Below are positions 1 through 10,004 of a stretch of 64,000 bases of DNA, piece after piece (within the stretch, counting starts at the first letter, position 1; each line of letters starts with the position of its first letter). The notes beneath the pieces were generated by a model. That model was given only the letters and a program-made list of their open reading frames with translations, searched no databases and was not told where the DNA came from. The stretch covers positions 1 to 64,000 of the forward strand of contig JAKACX010000002.1 of the NCBI GenBank assembly GCA_021821055.1. Direction: 5' to 3'. Origin of the DNA: Bacillota bacterium (GTDB lineage: Bacteria > Bacillota > Bacilli > Alicyclobacillales > SLC66). A program made the translations under genes and the position numbers.

Positions 1-1
1 C

Positions 2-829
<828 letters not shown>

Positions 830-979
830 ACAAACATCAAAACAGCCCTTACCGAGCCCATCATCAACCGTGCATCGGCATCCGTAGGCCGAAGATGCAG
901 GCAACAGCACCCGCCGCTGCGCTGGTGTCGGTGACTGCGATGGCGTCGTCAATCCACGATCCCTTCGCCTCTGCCGCAC

Positions 980-2134
980 ATGGTGGTACCGCGAATGTCT
1001 AGGCGCGTTGCTATCGAATGCCGCGCACTGGTCGGACCGCGTGCAGGCATCGGACGATACCTCTATCGCTTGCTGGAGGAGTTCGCGGATCGCAAAGAGG
1101 ACGTGACCTACTATCTGTACGCACCCCGACCGATCGAAGTCCCCGAGAGATGTCTGGCCGATCCGCGCTTCGTCGTTCGCATGGTCCACTTCCGCCCTGC
1201 GCTTCTTTGGCTTCACGTCGTTGTTCCGCTCTGGATCGCACAGGACCGCATCGACTTTTTCTTCGGACCCAACTATGCGGCGCCGCTTCTGAGACTGCAT
1301 GGCTATCGTTCGGTCATCACGATACATGACGCCGTATATGCGCGTTTTCCAGAGACAATGCTACTGAAGACCCTGCTGCACAATCGATTCATGATCCCGC
1401 TGTACTGTCGCAACGCCGATCTGCTTCTCACCGACTCACATTTTTCCGCTCAGGAATTGCGCGAGATTATCGGCGTCGACGACGATAAGCTGAGGGTAGT
1501 ACACTTGGCCGGCGACAACCATTTCGGCATGCTGGCCGATAGCGCCCCGGCGGTTGGACAGGCTGGCGCCACAGCGCAGACCCGCGTCATCGGGCGTTAC
1601 ATCCTGACTGTGGGCACGGTCGAACCGCGCAAGAACATGGAATCGGTCGTCGCGGCCTATGCTATGCTTCCGGCAGCGTTGCGCGACGCCTACTCGCTTG
1701 TCATCGTCGGCCGTGCTCTATGGGGCGGTCTCAACCCTCAGGAGTGGTTCGAGAAATATGGCGTCACAGGAAACGCCATCCACTTCGACGACGTCAGTGA
1801 CCGGGAGCTTCAGGGGTTTTTTTCGCAAGCGACCGTGTTCGTTTTTCCGTCGCTCTATGAAGGCTTCGGACTGCCCGTCGTCGAAGCAATGTCCTGCGGA
1901 GTTCCGGTGATATGCTCGTACACATCATCGCTGGCCGAGGTTGCCGGAGATGCCGCGCTCCTGTGCGACCCAACCTCTTCCCGAGATTTGTCGACAAAGG
2001 TCGAACTTGTTTTGCAGGATGCCAGCCTAAGAGATACCCTGACGGCATTGGGAGCGCGGCGGGTCGCCGAACTGACATGGGCGCGAACCGCTGCGGAGAC
2101 GTTGCGGTGGGTCCTCGGTGACGACCGAGATTGA
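980..2134 (+). CDS. GT4-type glycosyltransferase
   Basis: 384 aa; TVGTVEPRKNM and SLYEGFGLPVVEAMSCGVPVICS motifs. Confidence 0.9.
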   Translation: MVVPRMSRRVAIECRALVGPRAGIGRYLYRLLEEFADRKEDVTYYLYAPRPIEVPERCLADPRFVVRMVHFRPALLWLHVVVPLWIAQDRIDFFFGPNYAAPLLRLHGYRSVITIHDAVYARFPETMLLKTLLHNRFMIPLYCRNADLLLTDSHFSAQELREIIGVDDDKLRVVHLAGDNHFGMLADSAPAVGQAGATAQTRVIGRYILTVGTVEPRKNMESVVAAYAMLPAALRDAYSLVIVGRALWGGLNPQEWFEKYGVTGNAIHFDDVSDRELQGFFSQATVFVFPSLYEGFGLPVVEAMSCGVPVICSYTSSLAEVAGDAALLCDPTSSRDLSTKVELVLQDASLRDTLTALGARRVAELTWARTAAETLRWVLGDDRD

Positions 2135-2892
2135 ATGCTCAGGCACATCGCCGAGGTGTGCAGCATAGGGCGATGCTGTGGAGCGTCATATTGTCGGAGC
2201 ATAGAGCTCGATACAGACGTTCATTTCTGGGATGCTGGAGATGTGTGTCAATTCGTTTACCGCCCCACTGATCCGTGCCCGATGGACGACTTCTTGAACA
2301 ACAGGTTATTCTTTCTTCTGCGGACCGGTGGAGCGAGCTTGGCGAGGGACTGTCGAGGGTGACGGTCATGGACCGGAATGGATGACGCTCATGCCGTGAG
2401 CCGTTGGCCGAATTGCCCAGGAATACGCAGGCACTCCATATGCGGCGCCAGACATCCCACTCAACGGGCATATCCCCCGCTACATGTGGTGGCTTTCACC
2501 AAGGCCGCTCAAGAACCACTTTTCGAGTGACAAACACAATTGCCCCACCGTACAGGGACTTCAGAGCGACCGTCACGGTGGGCCAGCTATCGCCCCCCCT
2601 GTGGAAACAACACTTTACCAACTCGACAACGGCCAGTGCCGTCTTGGATCGACTCGTTCGCCGCCTACACAAGGTCAAGATAAAGGTGGGATGCACGCAC
2701 AAGCTTAAGAATTTAGCTGCGACGGATAAGGAACGTCCCGTTTGGACGAAGACTTGTAGGGGGCGATCGCAGATGACCGACATAGACCGGGTCGCTCAGT
2801 AGAGAATGAACCGGGCCGGGTGGCTGGTGTCAGGCGGAACCACTGACCCAGTACTTTCCGGATTAGGTTTGACCGGAATAGGCACTATTCTC

Positions 2893-4413
2893 CTACTGAA
2901 GAGACTCACGAGCAACCCTGAGCGAGTTCGCCATAATGGTAAAGGTGTGATTCTGGGCTGGGAGTGACGGAAATGTTGCAGAGTCCACCAAGAAAACGCC
3001 CTGATCTATTTGACAGTCTGGCCCGACTCCGAGCTTGCTGCCGCCCATTGGGATCGTGCCCGCATAGTGATAGCTGCCACCGGCAGCAAGCGGTGCCATA
3101 GCGGACGCGATGACTCTGAACCCCGTATTCCGGAGATGGGCGTCGAGGTCCGAGACAAGTTCCTTAGCCAGCTTGTCGGTGTCGCCTCGCTGAAACCGAA
3201 ACTGATCGCCGTCTGGAGAAAAACCCAATGAGCTTCCTTCAGAATAGTCTCCATGAAAATAGAAGAGCATCATGAGAACCTGACCCCCAATCATGGCCGA
3301 AGCCAACCGGGCCAATGGGATCCCACCAACGCCGAATGCCCGCGCGAAAGCATGTCTCCATAAATATGGATTTAGAGGGTATACTTGCATGTGGACATAT
3401 CTAGTGAACGCTCCCCCGGGTAGACGTCCAAGAAGAAGGTTATTCAAGGCAACGACCGAGTTCATTCGCGTCTTCTCCGGCGACCCAATATACACGATCG
3501 GGACATAGAACATCGGGTTTTCCCTTATACCGAACGTCTCCTTCACAATGCCCAAGGAGCGGGCCACGATACGCGTTGATTCGATGCAGCCTGCGCCAAT
3601 ATAAACTCTGTCAAACGACTCCACTTCGCAGACCCCGTCGGTGCCGGTGATGGTCAGTTGCGTCCTTCCCCCGACCGACCGACGAAAAGAATCAACCTTT
3701 TGCCCACTGCGATATCGGATCAGATGGCGAGCTGACAATTCATTGATTGTTTGATCGGCGCTGTAGATCGAGTCTCTGTAGCAGCCGTAAAAGCAGTGAC
3801 CACAGTAGGTGCAGGACTGATCTCCGGAGGTCGCCACAGCCAGCCTCGGACTGCCCGCGACGAATCCCGCGCCTTCCCTCGAAGTGGGTCCGTCCGAGGC
3901 GTTCACGGCATGCCCAAGTCGCTGAAATATGGCCGGAGTAGAAATCGGCGGCTGATTGAACAGCGGCTCTAAAAAATACTCCGAGAGCCTATCTGCCTCC
4001 CCCGCGACCTTCAGATGACGAAGTACTTCGTAGTAGTATGGGGACAGCTCTCCGTACGTGATGGGCCAATCCCCCATATCCGCATCGGTAAATGGGAGGA
4101 AACTCGCGCCCCAGAACTTTGAGAGTCCGCCCAGCACGTCGCTCTTGTATATGACGTCCGTGCCGTCATACTTTATGGGGAACGCACCCCTGAAGGATTT
4201 CTCAGGTATCCACCCATCACTGTGGCCCAGAACGCTACGATGCAGTTGTGCCATGTCACGACGACCCCACAATATGGGATGATCCAACATCCATGACGGG
4301 CCCTTGGTTTCCCGTCCTATGTCCAACACGTGAACATCATGAGAGCCCTCCGAGAGCAAGCCGATGCATGCGCTCGCAGCTGCCGGCCCACCGCCAATAA
4401 CGGCAATCTTCAC
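2893..4413 (-). CDS. GMC-type FAD-dependent oxidoreductase
   Basis: N-terminal IAVIGGGPAAASACIGLL dinucleotide-binding motif; C-terminal SATFPSLPAQNHTFTIMANSLR typical of GMC_oxred_C; ATGA overlap with upstream gene. Confidence 0.8.
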   Translation of the reverse strand: MKIAVIGGGPAAASACIGLLSEGSHDVHVLDIGRETKGPSWMLDHPILWGRRDMAQLHRSVLGHSDGWIPEKSFRGAFPIKYDGTDVIYKSDVLGGLSKFWGASFLPFTDADMGDWPITYGELSPYYYEVLRHLKVAGEADRLSEYFLEPLFNQPPISTPAIFQRLGHAVNASDGPTSREGAGFVAGSPRLAVATSGDQSCTYCGHCFYGCYRDSIYSADQTINELSARHLIRYRSGQKVDSFRRSVGGRTQLTITGTDGVCEVESFDRVYIGAGCIESTRIVARSLGIVKETFGIRENPMFYVPIVYIGSPEKTRMNSVVALNNLLLGRLPGGAFTRYVHMQVYPLNPYLWRHAFARAFGVGGIPLARLASAMIGGQVLMMLFYFHGDYSEGSSLGFSPDGDQFRFQRGDTDKLAKELVSDLDAHLRNTGFRVIASAMAPLAAGGSYHYAGTIPMGGSKLGVGPDCQIDQGVFLVDSATFPSLPAQNHTFTIMANSLRVARESLQ

Positions 4414-5351
4414 CTGGATATCCCACCTCGATTCTTGCCCATCCCAGCCCCAGGACTCAGCAGACGCAAACTTTCCTCGACGCGCCTTGGTTGGATGCCC
4501 AATACCTCGCGCAATAGCCGGGTGTCCGGGGCCCTCGCGTGCTTTATTCCCAAAACATTATCCTCTGTCAAAACGGGATGGCCCAATGCGCTTGAGAGGC
4601 GGGCCACGAACAGGGCAACCCCAAGAGGAATCGGTATCAGCACGGGGTGCTTGCCAAGTGCTCCCGCGACCAATCGCGCTAGGTCCCCGAAACTCAGATT
4701 CTCGTCCGCGCAGACATCAATCTCCTTGGCACGGGCTTCCCGCACGACGATCGCCCGCTCGATGGCCATACAGAGATCCTCCATCGCGATCGTGCACAGA
4801 CATCGGTTCCTGCCCAGCGTGGGAACGAAGGGTAGCACGCGGATTTGTCGCGCCATTTTGTTGAATATCCCTCTGGAGGCGGACGCCAAGACGAGTCCAG
4901 GCCTTAGAATAACCCACTCCCCTATCCCGGAGGCCCTCACGACCTCCTCGGCTTCCAATTTAGTCTGTGCATAATTGGATGGATTCTCGCCATGGGCCGA
5001 CATGGTGGAAAGATAAATGAATCGTGATATGCCAACCTTCTTGGCCCAATCCAAGAGGTTTGAGGTCCCATCGATATTTGCGGCCCGAGACGCCCCCGCA
5101 TCAATGGCTCTTTCTGAAGTTGCGGCTGCGCAGTGAATGATCACGTCGACGGTGCCGCTCGGGAGACATGCATGGGGGTTATCGGACAAATCGTATCTAA
5201 AAATCCTATCGGAAGATACGCAACTTCCTGAGAGGTCTCTACCGGGTCGTACCGTGCCGTATACGTCGAATCCCCTGGAATGCAGGTGATTCGAGACAGC
5301 GCTACCTATAAACCCGGTAATACCTGTGACCAGTACACGTTCAGCCCTCAT
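4410..5351 (-). CDS. NAD-dependent epimerase/dehydratase (extended SDR)
   Basis: VLVTGITGFIGSAV, IIHCAAATSE, YAQTKLEAE; start moved from 5408 to internal ATG 5351. Confidence 0.85.
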   Translation of the reverse strand: MRAERVLVTGITGFIGSAVSNHLHSRGFDVYGTVRPGRDLSGSCVSSDRIFRYDLSDNPHACLPSGTVDVIIHCAAATSERAIDAGASRAANIDGTSNLLDWAKKVGISRFIYLSTMSAHGENPSNYAQTKLEAEEVVRASGIGEWVILRPGLVLASASRGIFNKMARQIRVLPFVPTLGRNRCLCTIAMEDLCMAIERAIVVREARAKEIDVCADENLSFGDLARLVAGALGKHPVLIPIPLGVALFVARLSSALGHPVLTEDNVLGIKHARAPDTRLLREVLGIQPRRVEESLRLLSPGAGMGKNRGGISR

Positions 5352-5829
5352 GGCCCGGTGAGCCCTCCAGAACCTTCGTTGAACTTCGAAACACGAATAG
5401 CTTTGCAAAAATATAGTTCACTAGTGTGGTAAGGACGATACCAATGACCTGTGCAGTCGTCGGGCCAGTGCGCATAATACTGACAAGAACATACAAGACA
5501 ACCGCATTGATCCCCAGGCTTACTGCTCGGAAAAAAAAGAAGGAAAACGCCTCCCGCCTCCAACGTCCCGTACTGCGAAACGCCCACAGCCTATTGCCCA
5601 AGTAAGCAAACACCGTAGCTACGAGGATGGCGAGGGCACCTGCGTCTTCGTACGGAAGAAGGCCGAGCAGCCCCTCATAGCAAAGCAACTGCAGGACGGC
5701 CGCCGCGGCTCCGACCACCAGAAAGCGAGCAGCATGGCCTGCGAAGATGCGATCGATCAAGTCTCTCATCCTCCAGGTCGCACCTCCAGCAACTACTCGG
5801 GGCTCTGTTCGCGCGTGACAGTTACGCAA
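5341..5829 (-). CDS. GtrA-family membrane protein
   Basis: Four predicted TM segments; RFLVVGAAAAVLQLLCYEGLL and YIFAKLFVFR signature. Confidence 0.82.
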   Translation of the reverse strand: MRNCHARTEPRVVAGGATWRMRDLIDRIFAGHAARFLVVGAAAAVLQLLCYEGLLGLLPYEDAGALAILVATVFAYLGNRLWAFRSTGRWRREAFSFFFFRAVSLGINAVVLYVLVSIMRTGPTTAQVIGIVLTTLVNYIFAKLFVFRSSTKVLEGSPGHEG

Positions 5830-6988
5830 CGCGCTTCAGAATATGCGCATTAAACACACCTAGGGTCAGGGATCCCACTGTGGTCACCAAGTATACAACA
5901 AAAAGAGAGAGATTCAAGTAGGACAGATGGTGAAACTGCTGACGGCTCCAAGAGCTGAAAAGTCCCACGAAGAGCGCGATATTTAGAAGTGCAATCCCGA
6001 CGATGCTCCACCACAGTTTGCTTTCTCTCATATCGAGTAACCGACGGCCGATGCCGGTCCTCTTCGAACGGATGTCAAGCGTCACACCTTGGGTAAGCAT
6101 CTGCGCCCCAAAGAAACCAAAAAGAATCGAGAAAATTAACGTATGATCGCCAAAGAGCCTGGCCTCGCCTAGGGCAAAGGGCCCAAAGAGAGAAACCACG
6201 GACAAAATGAAGGTGACCACCGTCATTGCAAGGCCCGCTAATATGAAGGGCTCAGGGGCCCTCGAGAGAATGAGGAGAAGATGCCGCATACCGTCGTTCC
6301 ATCGCCGGAGATGTGGTGCCCGATCTCGCAGGTCTTTTCGGAAATTGATGGGCACTTCCGATATAGAATTCCCGGACAACAGGCTGCTTACAATCATCTC
6401 CGACGCGAACTCCATTCCGGAGGAACGGATCTCCCAAGTCAAGTAGTGCTCCTTACTAAAAAGCCGCATCCCTGAGTTGCAGTCGGAGATCTTTCCCCGG
6501 AGAAACAGGTTGATCAAGAACGTTAGCATTGGTGTACCGATGTAGCGATGGGAGAAGGGCATCGCTCCAGGTTGAATGGTTCCGCGGAGCCGACTGCCGA
6601 TAACCATACTTGAGCCTCTCTCGCGCATCGCCGCCAACATGGGAATCACGCCGTGGGCATCGTAGGTGAAATCTGCGTCAAACATCACCACTAACTGGCC
6701 ATAGGCACCCCGAATCCCCCCGTCAAGTGCGGCGCCATATCCTTTATTCTTTACGCAAACGACGCGCGCGCCCGACGACTCGGCAATCTCAATAGATCCG
6801 TCCGTGGATCCGTTATCCGCCACCACGATCTCATAGGCATACCCTGAATCAATCATGGTCTCCTGGATCTCGGAAATGACCATGTCCAGTGTGTTAGCTT
6901 CGTTGAGACACGGAATGACAAAGGAAACCTCAACCTCGTCCGCCAGGTATCCCGGATGAAAGCCCTCATCAACTGCGCGGATACCCAT
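5822..6988 (-). CDS. GT2 glycosyltransferase (polyprenyl-phosphate sugar synthase-like) with C-terminal TM segments
   Basis: VSFVIPCLNEANTLDMVI, VADNGSTDGS, VMFDADFTYDAHGVIPML motifs; overlaps gtrA-like gene. Confidence 0.88.
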   Translation of the reverse strand: MGIRAVDEGFHPGYLADEVEVSFVIPCLNEANTLDMVISEIQETMIDSGYAYEIVVADNGSTDGSIEIAESSGARVVCVKNKGYGAALDGGIRGAYGQLVVMFDADFTYDAHGVIPMLAAMRERGSSMVIGSRLRGTIQPGAMPFSHRYIGTPMLTFLINLFLRGKISDCNSGMRLFSKEHYLTWEIRSSGMEFASEMIVSSLLSGNSISEVPINFRKDLRDRAPHLRRWNDGMRHLLLILSRAPEPFILAGLAMTVVTFILSVVSLFGPFALGEARLFGDHTLIFSILFGFFGAQMLTQGVTLDIRSKRTGIGRRLLDMRESKLWWSIVGIALLNIALFVGLFSSWSRQQFHHLSYLNLSLFVVYLVTTVGSLTLGVFNAHILKRVA

Positions 6989-7162
6989 ATGACTTTCGCC
7001 TCCACTTAGATTATGCCAGCCTCAGAGAGCCCACCCTACCATTCTACGCAATAACCTAGCCCCATACAAGAGTGTAGCCTACGTACTCGTCCCTTTCTCG
7101 GACGCTGACCCGACATTACTACCAGGCTCCAAGCCTGCCTACCCCCGTGATATCCCCGCACC

Positions 7163-8408
7163 TAGTAGGTCGATTCGTAAATAATGTTATTATGCCTGCT
7201 CCCGTCGTGCTGCCGCCTCCATCTTGTATCGCCAGCGAAAGGGAACGGGGTTCTCGTTGACCTCGTCGAGGTACTTCAGAATCCGTTCCCGGAGTTCCTC
7301 CTTCGACGACACCCGAATGTGTCGCAACACGCTCTTGGTCATCTTCGCGAAAAACGTTTCGATGATGTTCAACCACGACGCATGCTTCGGTGTGAAGACA
7401 AACTCAAATCGGTTGGGCACCGTCTGCAGATAGGCGCGCGTTTCCTTCGACGTGTGCGCCGAGTGATTGTCCAAGATCACCTGAATCTTCGCGGTATCCA
7501 CGTACGCTGCATCCAGCTTCTGAAGATAGCTCACGAATTCCCGGCTTCGGTGCCGATCCTCCACGCTCCCGATCACCCGCCCTGTCAGCAGGTCGATGCC
7601 CGCCAACAAGGACAGCGTTCCGTACCGCACATATTCGTAGTCTCGTTGTACGGTCGCATGGCGACCCACAACAGGCGGCAAGCCCGGTGCCGTATGCCCG
7701 ATCGCTTGAATGCCGGGCTTCTCGTCATAGGAGACGACCACCATCTCCCGCGTATGCGCTCCCTGTTCTTCAAAGGACCATTCGACCTGCTGGTACACCA
7801 CCAGCACTTGCGCCATCTTTTCTTCGAACTCCGGATCCCGCCGCTCCAGGTAGTAGTTGACCTTGTGTGGCTTGATATCCTGCTCGGACAACAGGCGGGA
7901 GATCGTGCCCGAACCGATCCGCGCTACGCTGGGATGCCCCGCTTCTTGTGCGTGTTTTCGCACATGCTGACTGAGGAGGCGAGTGGTCCACAATTCATAG
8001 GAGTAACCGAGGTCTTTCGGCTTCTGACAGGCAATCGAGGTGATCCATGCGCGTGCGTCTGCCGTAATTTGAGGGGGTCTTCCGGAGCGCTGCAGATCAT
8101 CCAAGGCAGCGATGGGCCTGATCTCGAGCGCCTTGTTCAACAGCCGATAGACCTTGACCGGTTGGATGTTGTGTTCGGCCGCAATCTCGTTCGGCGTCCG
8201 CTGATCGGCCAGATCCAGCAACAGACGAGCGCGCTCGACACGCCGAGCTTGGTCGGTGCGCGACCCAGCGACGGCAGTGAGTGTCTCTCGTTGATCCTTT
8301 GAAAGCTCTAACTGTGCTTTGGAACGGACAAACGGCATGGTGATCGCCTCCTGTCACGAGGATAGCACACCCGACCTATTATGTCAATACTTAAGAATCA
8401 AACTACTA
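7163..8408. mobile_element. IS630-family insertion sequence with imperfect terminal inverted repeats and TA flanks
   Basis: Left end TA-GTAGGTCGATTCGTAAATAATG matches reverse complement of right end (TA-GTAGTTTGATTCTTAAGTATTG); TA at both boundaries. Confidence 0.88.
7190..8338 (-). CDS. IS630-family transposase (intact DDE)
   Basis: VVSYDEKPGIQAIGHTAPG, VILDNHSAHTSKE, FTPKHASWLNIIETFFAKM; N-terminal HTH. Confidence 0.95.
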   Translation of the reverse strand: MPFVRSKAQLELSKDQRETLTAVAGSRTDQARRVERARLLLDLADQRTPNEIAAEHNIQPVKVYRLLNKALEIRPIAALDDLQRSGRPPQITADARAWITSIACQKPKDLGYSYELWTTRLLSQHVRKHAQEAGHPSVARIGSGTISRLLSEQDIKPHKVNYYLERRDPEFEEKMAQVLVVYQQVEWSFEEQGAHTREMVVVSYDEKPGIQAIGHTAPGLPPVVGRHATVQRDYEYVRYGTLSLLAGIDLLTGRVIGSVEDRHRSREFVSYLQKLDAAYVDTAKIQVILDNHSAHTSKETRAYLQTVPNRFEFVFTPKHASWLNIIETFFAKMTKSVLRHIRVSSKEELRERILKYLDEVNENPVPFRWRYKMEAAARREQA

Positions 8409-8491
8409 GTTCATCCTCGACATCTATGTATTATGGCTCAATCACAATTCGCGGGAGACAAAGTTCGGGATGATTCGACAAAAGCAGGAGA

Positions 8492-8556
8492 TCCAAACCA
8501 CTTTCTCGTATAGGTGAGGTGTCAAAGCCATCATCTGACGAGGAGTGGTTTGGATG
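8492..8556 (+). promoter_or_regulatory. Long imperfect inverted repeat covering RBS/start of ISL3 transposase
   Basis: ATCCAAACCACTTTCTCGT (8492-8510) pairs with ACGAGGAGTGGTTTGGAT (8539-8556), which contains GAGGAG and the 8554 ATG. Confidence 0.75.
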
Positions 8557-9864
8557 CTTCACCATTTTACCATGAGTCAAGAGCAAGAGTACACGCCCTA
8601 TGTCATCATTTCACAACGAGAGATTCCCTGGGGCTATCCGGATGCTGGCTTATATCGGGAGCTTGCGGTTGCGCCGCAAGCAGCTCGGTGTCCGGACTGC
8701 GGACGCTGGACGAGTACCGTGCATGAATATCATTCCAAACGTGTGACTAGTGGCACGTACCACGGCGCGCCAGTCTACGATACGTTTGCGCACCGGCGGT
8801 TGGAGTGCGGCTGCGGACGGACATTCATGGAACCGTTGCCCTGGCTGCCAGCGCACCAGAGAATGAGCGTGGACGCGCAACGGGCCATGTGCCTGTCGGT
8901 ATCCGATGGCACCTTCCAGTCCGTTGGACGAGCGTTTGGGCGCACGGGACAGAATGTTCGGACGCATATCATAGCTAAGGCGGATGTCGAGGCAGACCTC
9001 CCCTTGCGTCCTACGCCGGCATACCTCGGGATGGACGAAATCACGTTGGCGAAGGGAAAAGGGCAGTACCGCCTGGTGTTGTATGACATGACCGTGCCCT
9101 GGCGTCCTGAGTTGTTCACGATGCTTCCCAGTCGCCGGTTGGAGGATGTCCTGTCTTTTCTCCGGCAGTTGCCCCATCCAGAACGCATCATCGCCGTGGC
9201 GATCGACATGTGGGAACCGTACCGCAGGGCCGTACAGTGCTCCTTGCCCAGTGCTTTGGTGGTGGTCGATGCGTTCCATCTCATTCAGGCTTCCACGAGA
9301 GCGCTGGATGAGGTTCGGAAAAAGGCGCAGAAGAACCTCGATCCTAAGCAGTCACTGGCTCTCAAACAAGAGGAGGAGCTGTTTACCACGCCGATGGAGG
9401 ACCTCAGTGCAGAAAAGCGGGAGCGGCTTGAATATTGGAAGGCTCAGGTTCCGGAACTGGCGCTGGCGTTCTCGCTTCATCAGCGATTGCGAGGGCTGTA
9501 TCGCTGCTCCAGCTTCGAAGACGCCCTGGATCATCTGGCACTTTGGGAGCGCGAAGTGCTCGAGACTGGATTGGAGTCCTTCCTCAAGCTCCACAGCACC
9601 GTATGGAACTGGCTTCCGGAGATCATGAATCGATTCATCTGCAAAATCTCCAACGCCAAGACGGAAGGCAAGAACAATCAATTGCGGACCATGAACCAAC
9701 AGGGGTTCGGATACAAGATTCGCTCCCTGCGCGCTCGCATGCAGATGCCTTATACCTATCACCACAAGAGATTCTTGTCATTCGGGCACGAAACGCCATC
9801 GAACGAGCCGGCAATTCCTCCGGCAACCCGTAAACTCACGCTAGAATGGAAATGGACCCAGTGA
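8545..9864 (+). CDS. ISL3-family transposase
   Basis: CPDCGRW..H zinc-finger, LECGCGRTFMEPLPWL, YLGMDEITLAKGKGQY, VVVDAFHLIQ, RFICKISNAKTEGKNNQLRTMNQQGFGYK; true start may be 8554 or 8572. Confidence 0.93.
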   Translation: MVWMLHHFTMSQEQEYTPYVIISQREIPWGYPDAGLYRELAVAPQAARCPDCGRWTSTVHEYHSKRVTSGTYHGAPVYDTFAHRRLECGCGRTFMEPLPWLPAHQRMSVDAQRAMCLSVSDGTFQSVGRAFGRTGQNVRTHIIAKADVEADLPLRPTPAYLGMDEITLAKGKGQYRLVLYDMTVPWRPELFTMLPSRRLEDVLSFLRQLPHPERIIAVAIDMWEPYRRAVQCSLPSALVVVDAFHLIQASTRALDEVRKKAQKNLDPKQSLALKQEEELFTTPMEDLSAEKRERLEYWKAQVPELALAFSLHQRLRGLYRCSSFEDALDHLALWEREVLETGLESFLKLHSTVWNWLPEIMNRFICKISNAKTEGKNNQLRTMNQQGFGYKIRSLRARMQMPYTYHHKRFLSFGHETPSNEPAIPPATRKLTLEWKWTQ

Positions 9865-10004
9865 CCGCGTCATCGTCATGGGCAACATCGTGTCAGCGGT
9901 GTCTCCCCTGTGAATCAACGACCTAGCAGTTCCTGGACGGGGCCTCCGCTCCGTCCAGGCGCCATGGCACTCCGCAACGGCCACCTCCGGGGGGAGCACA
10001 AGGC

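Noticed and set aside
9865-10004. Right terminal inverted repeat of the ISL3 element
   Set aside because: Could not find a sequence matching a left end near 8410-8490, so element boundaries are not called
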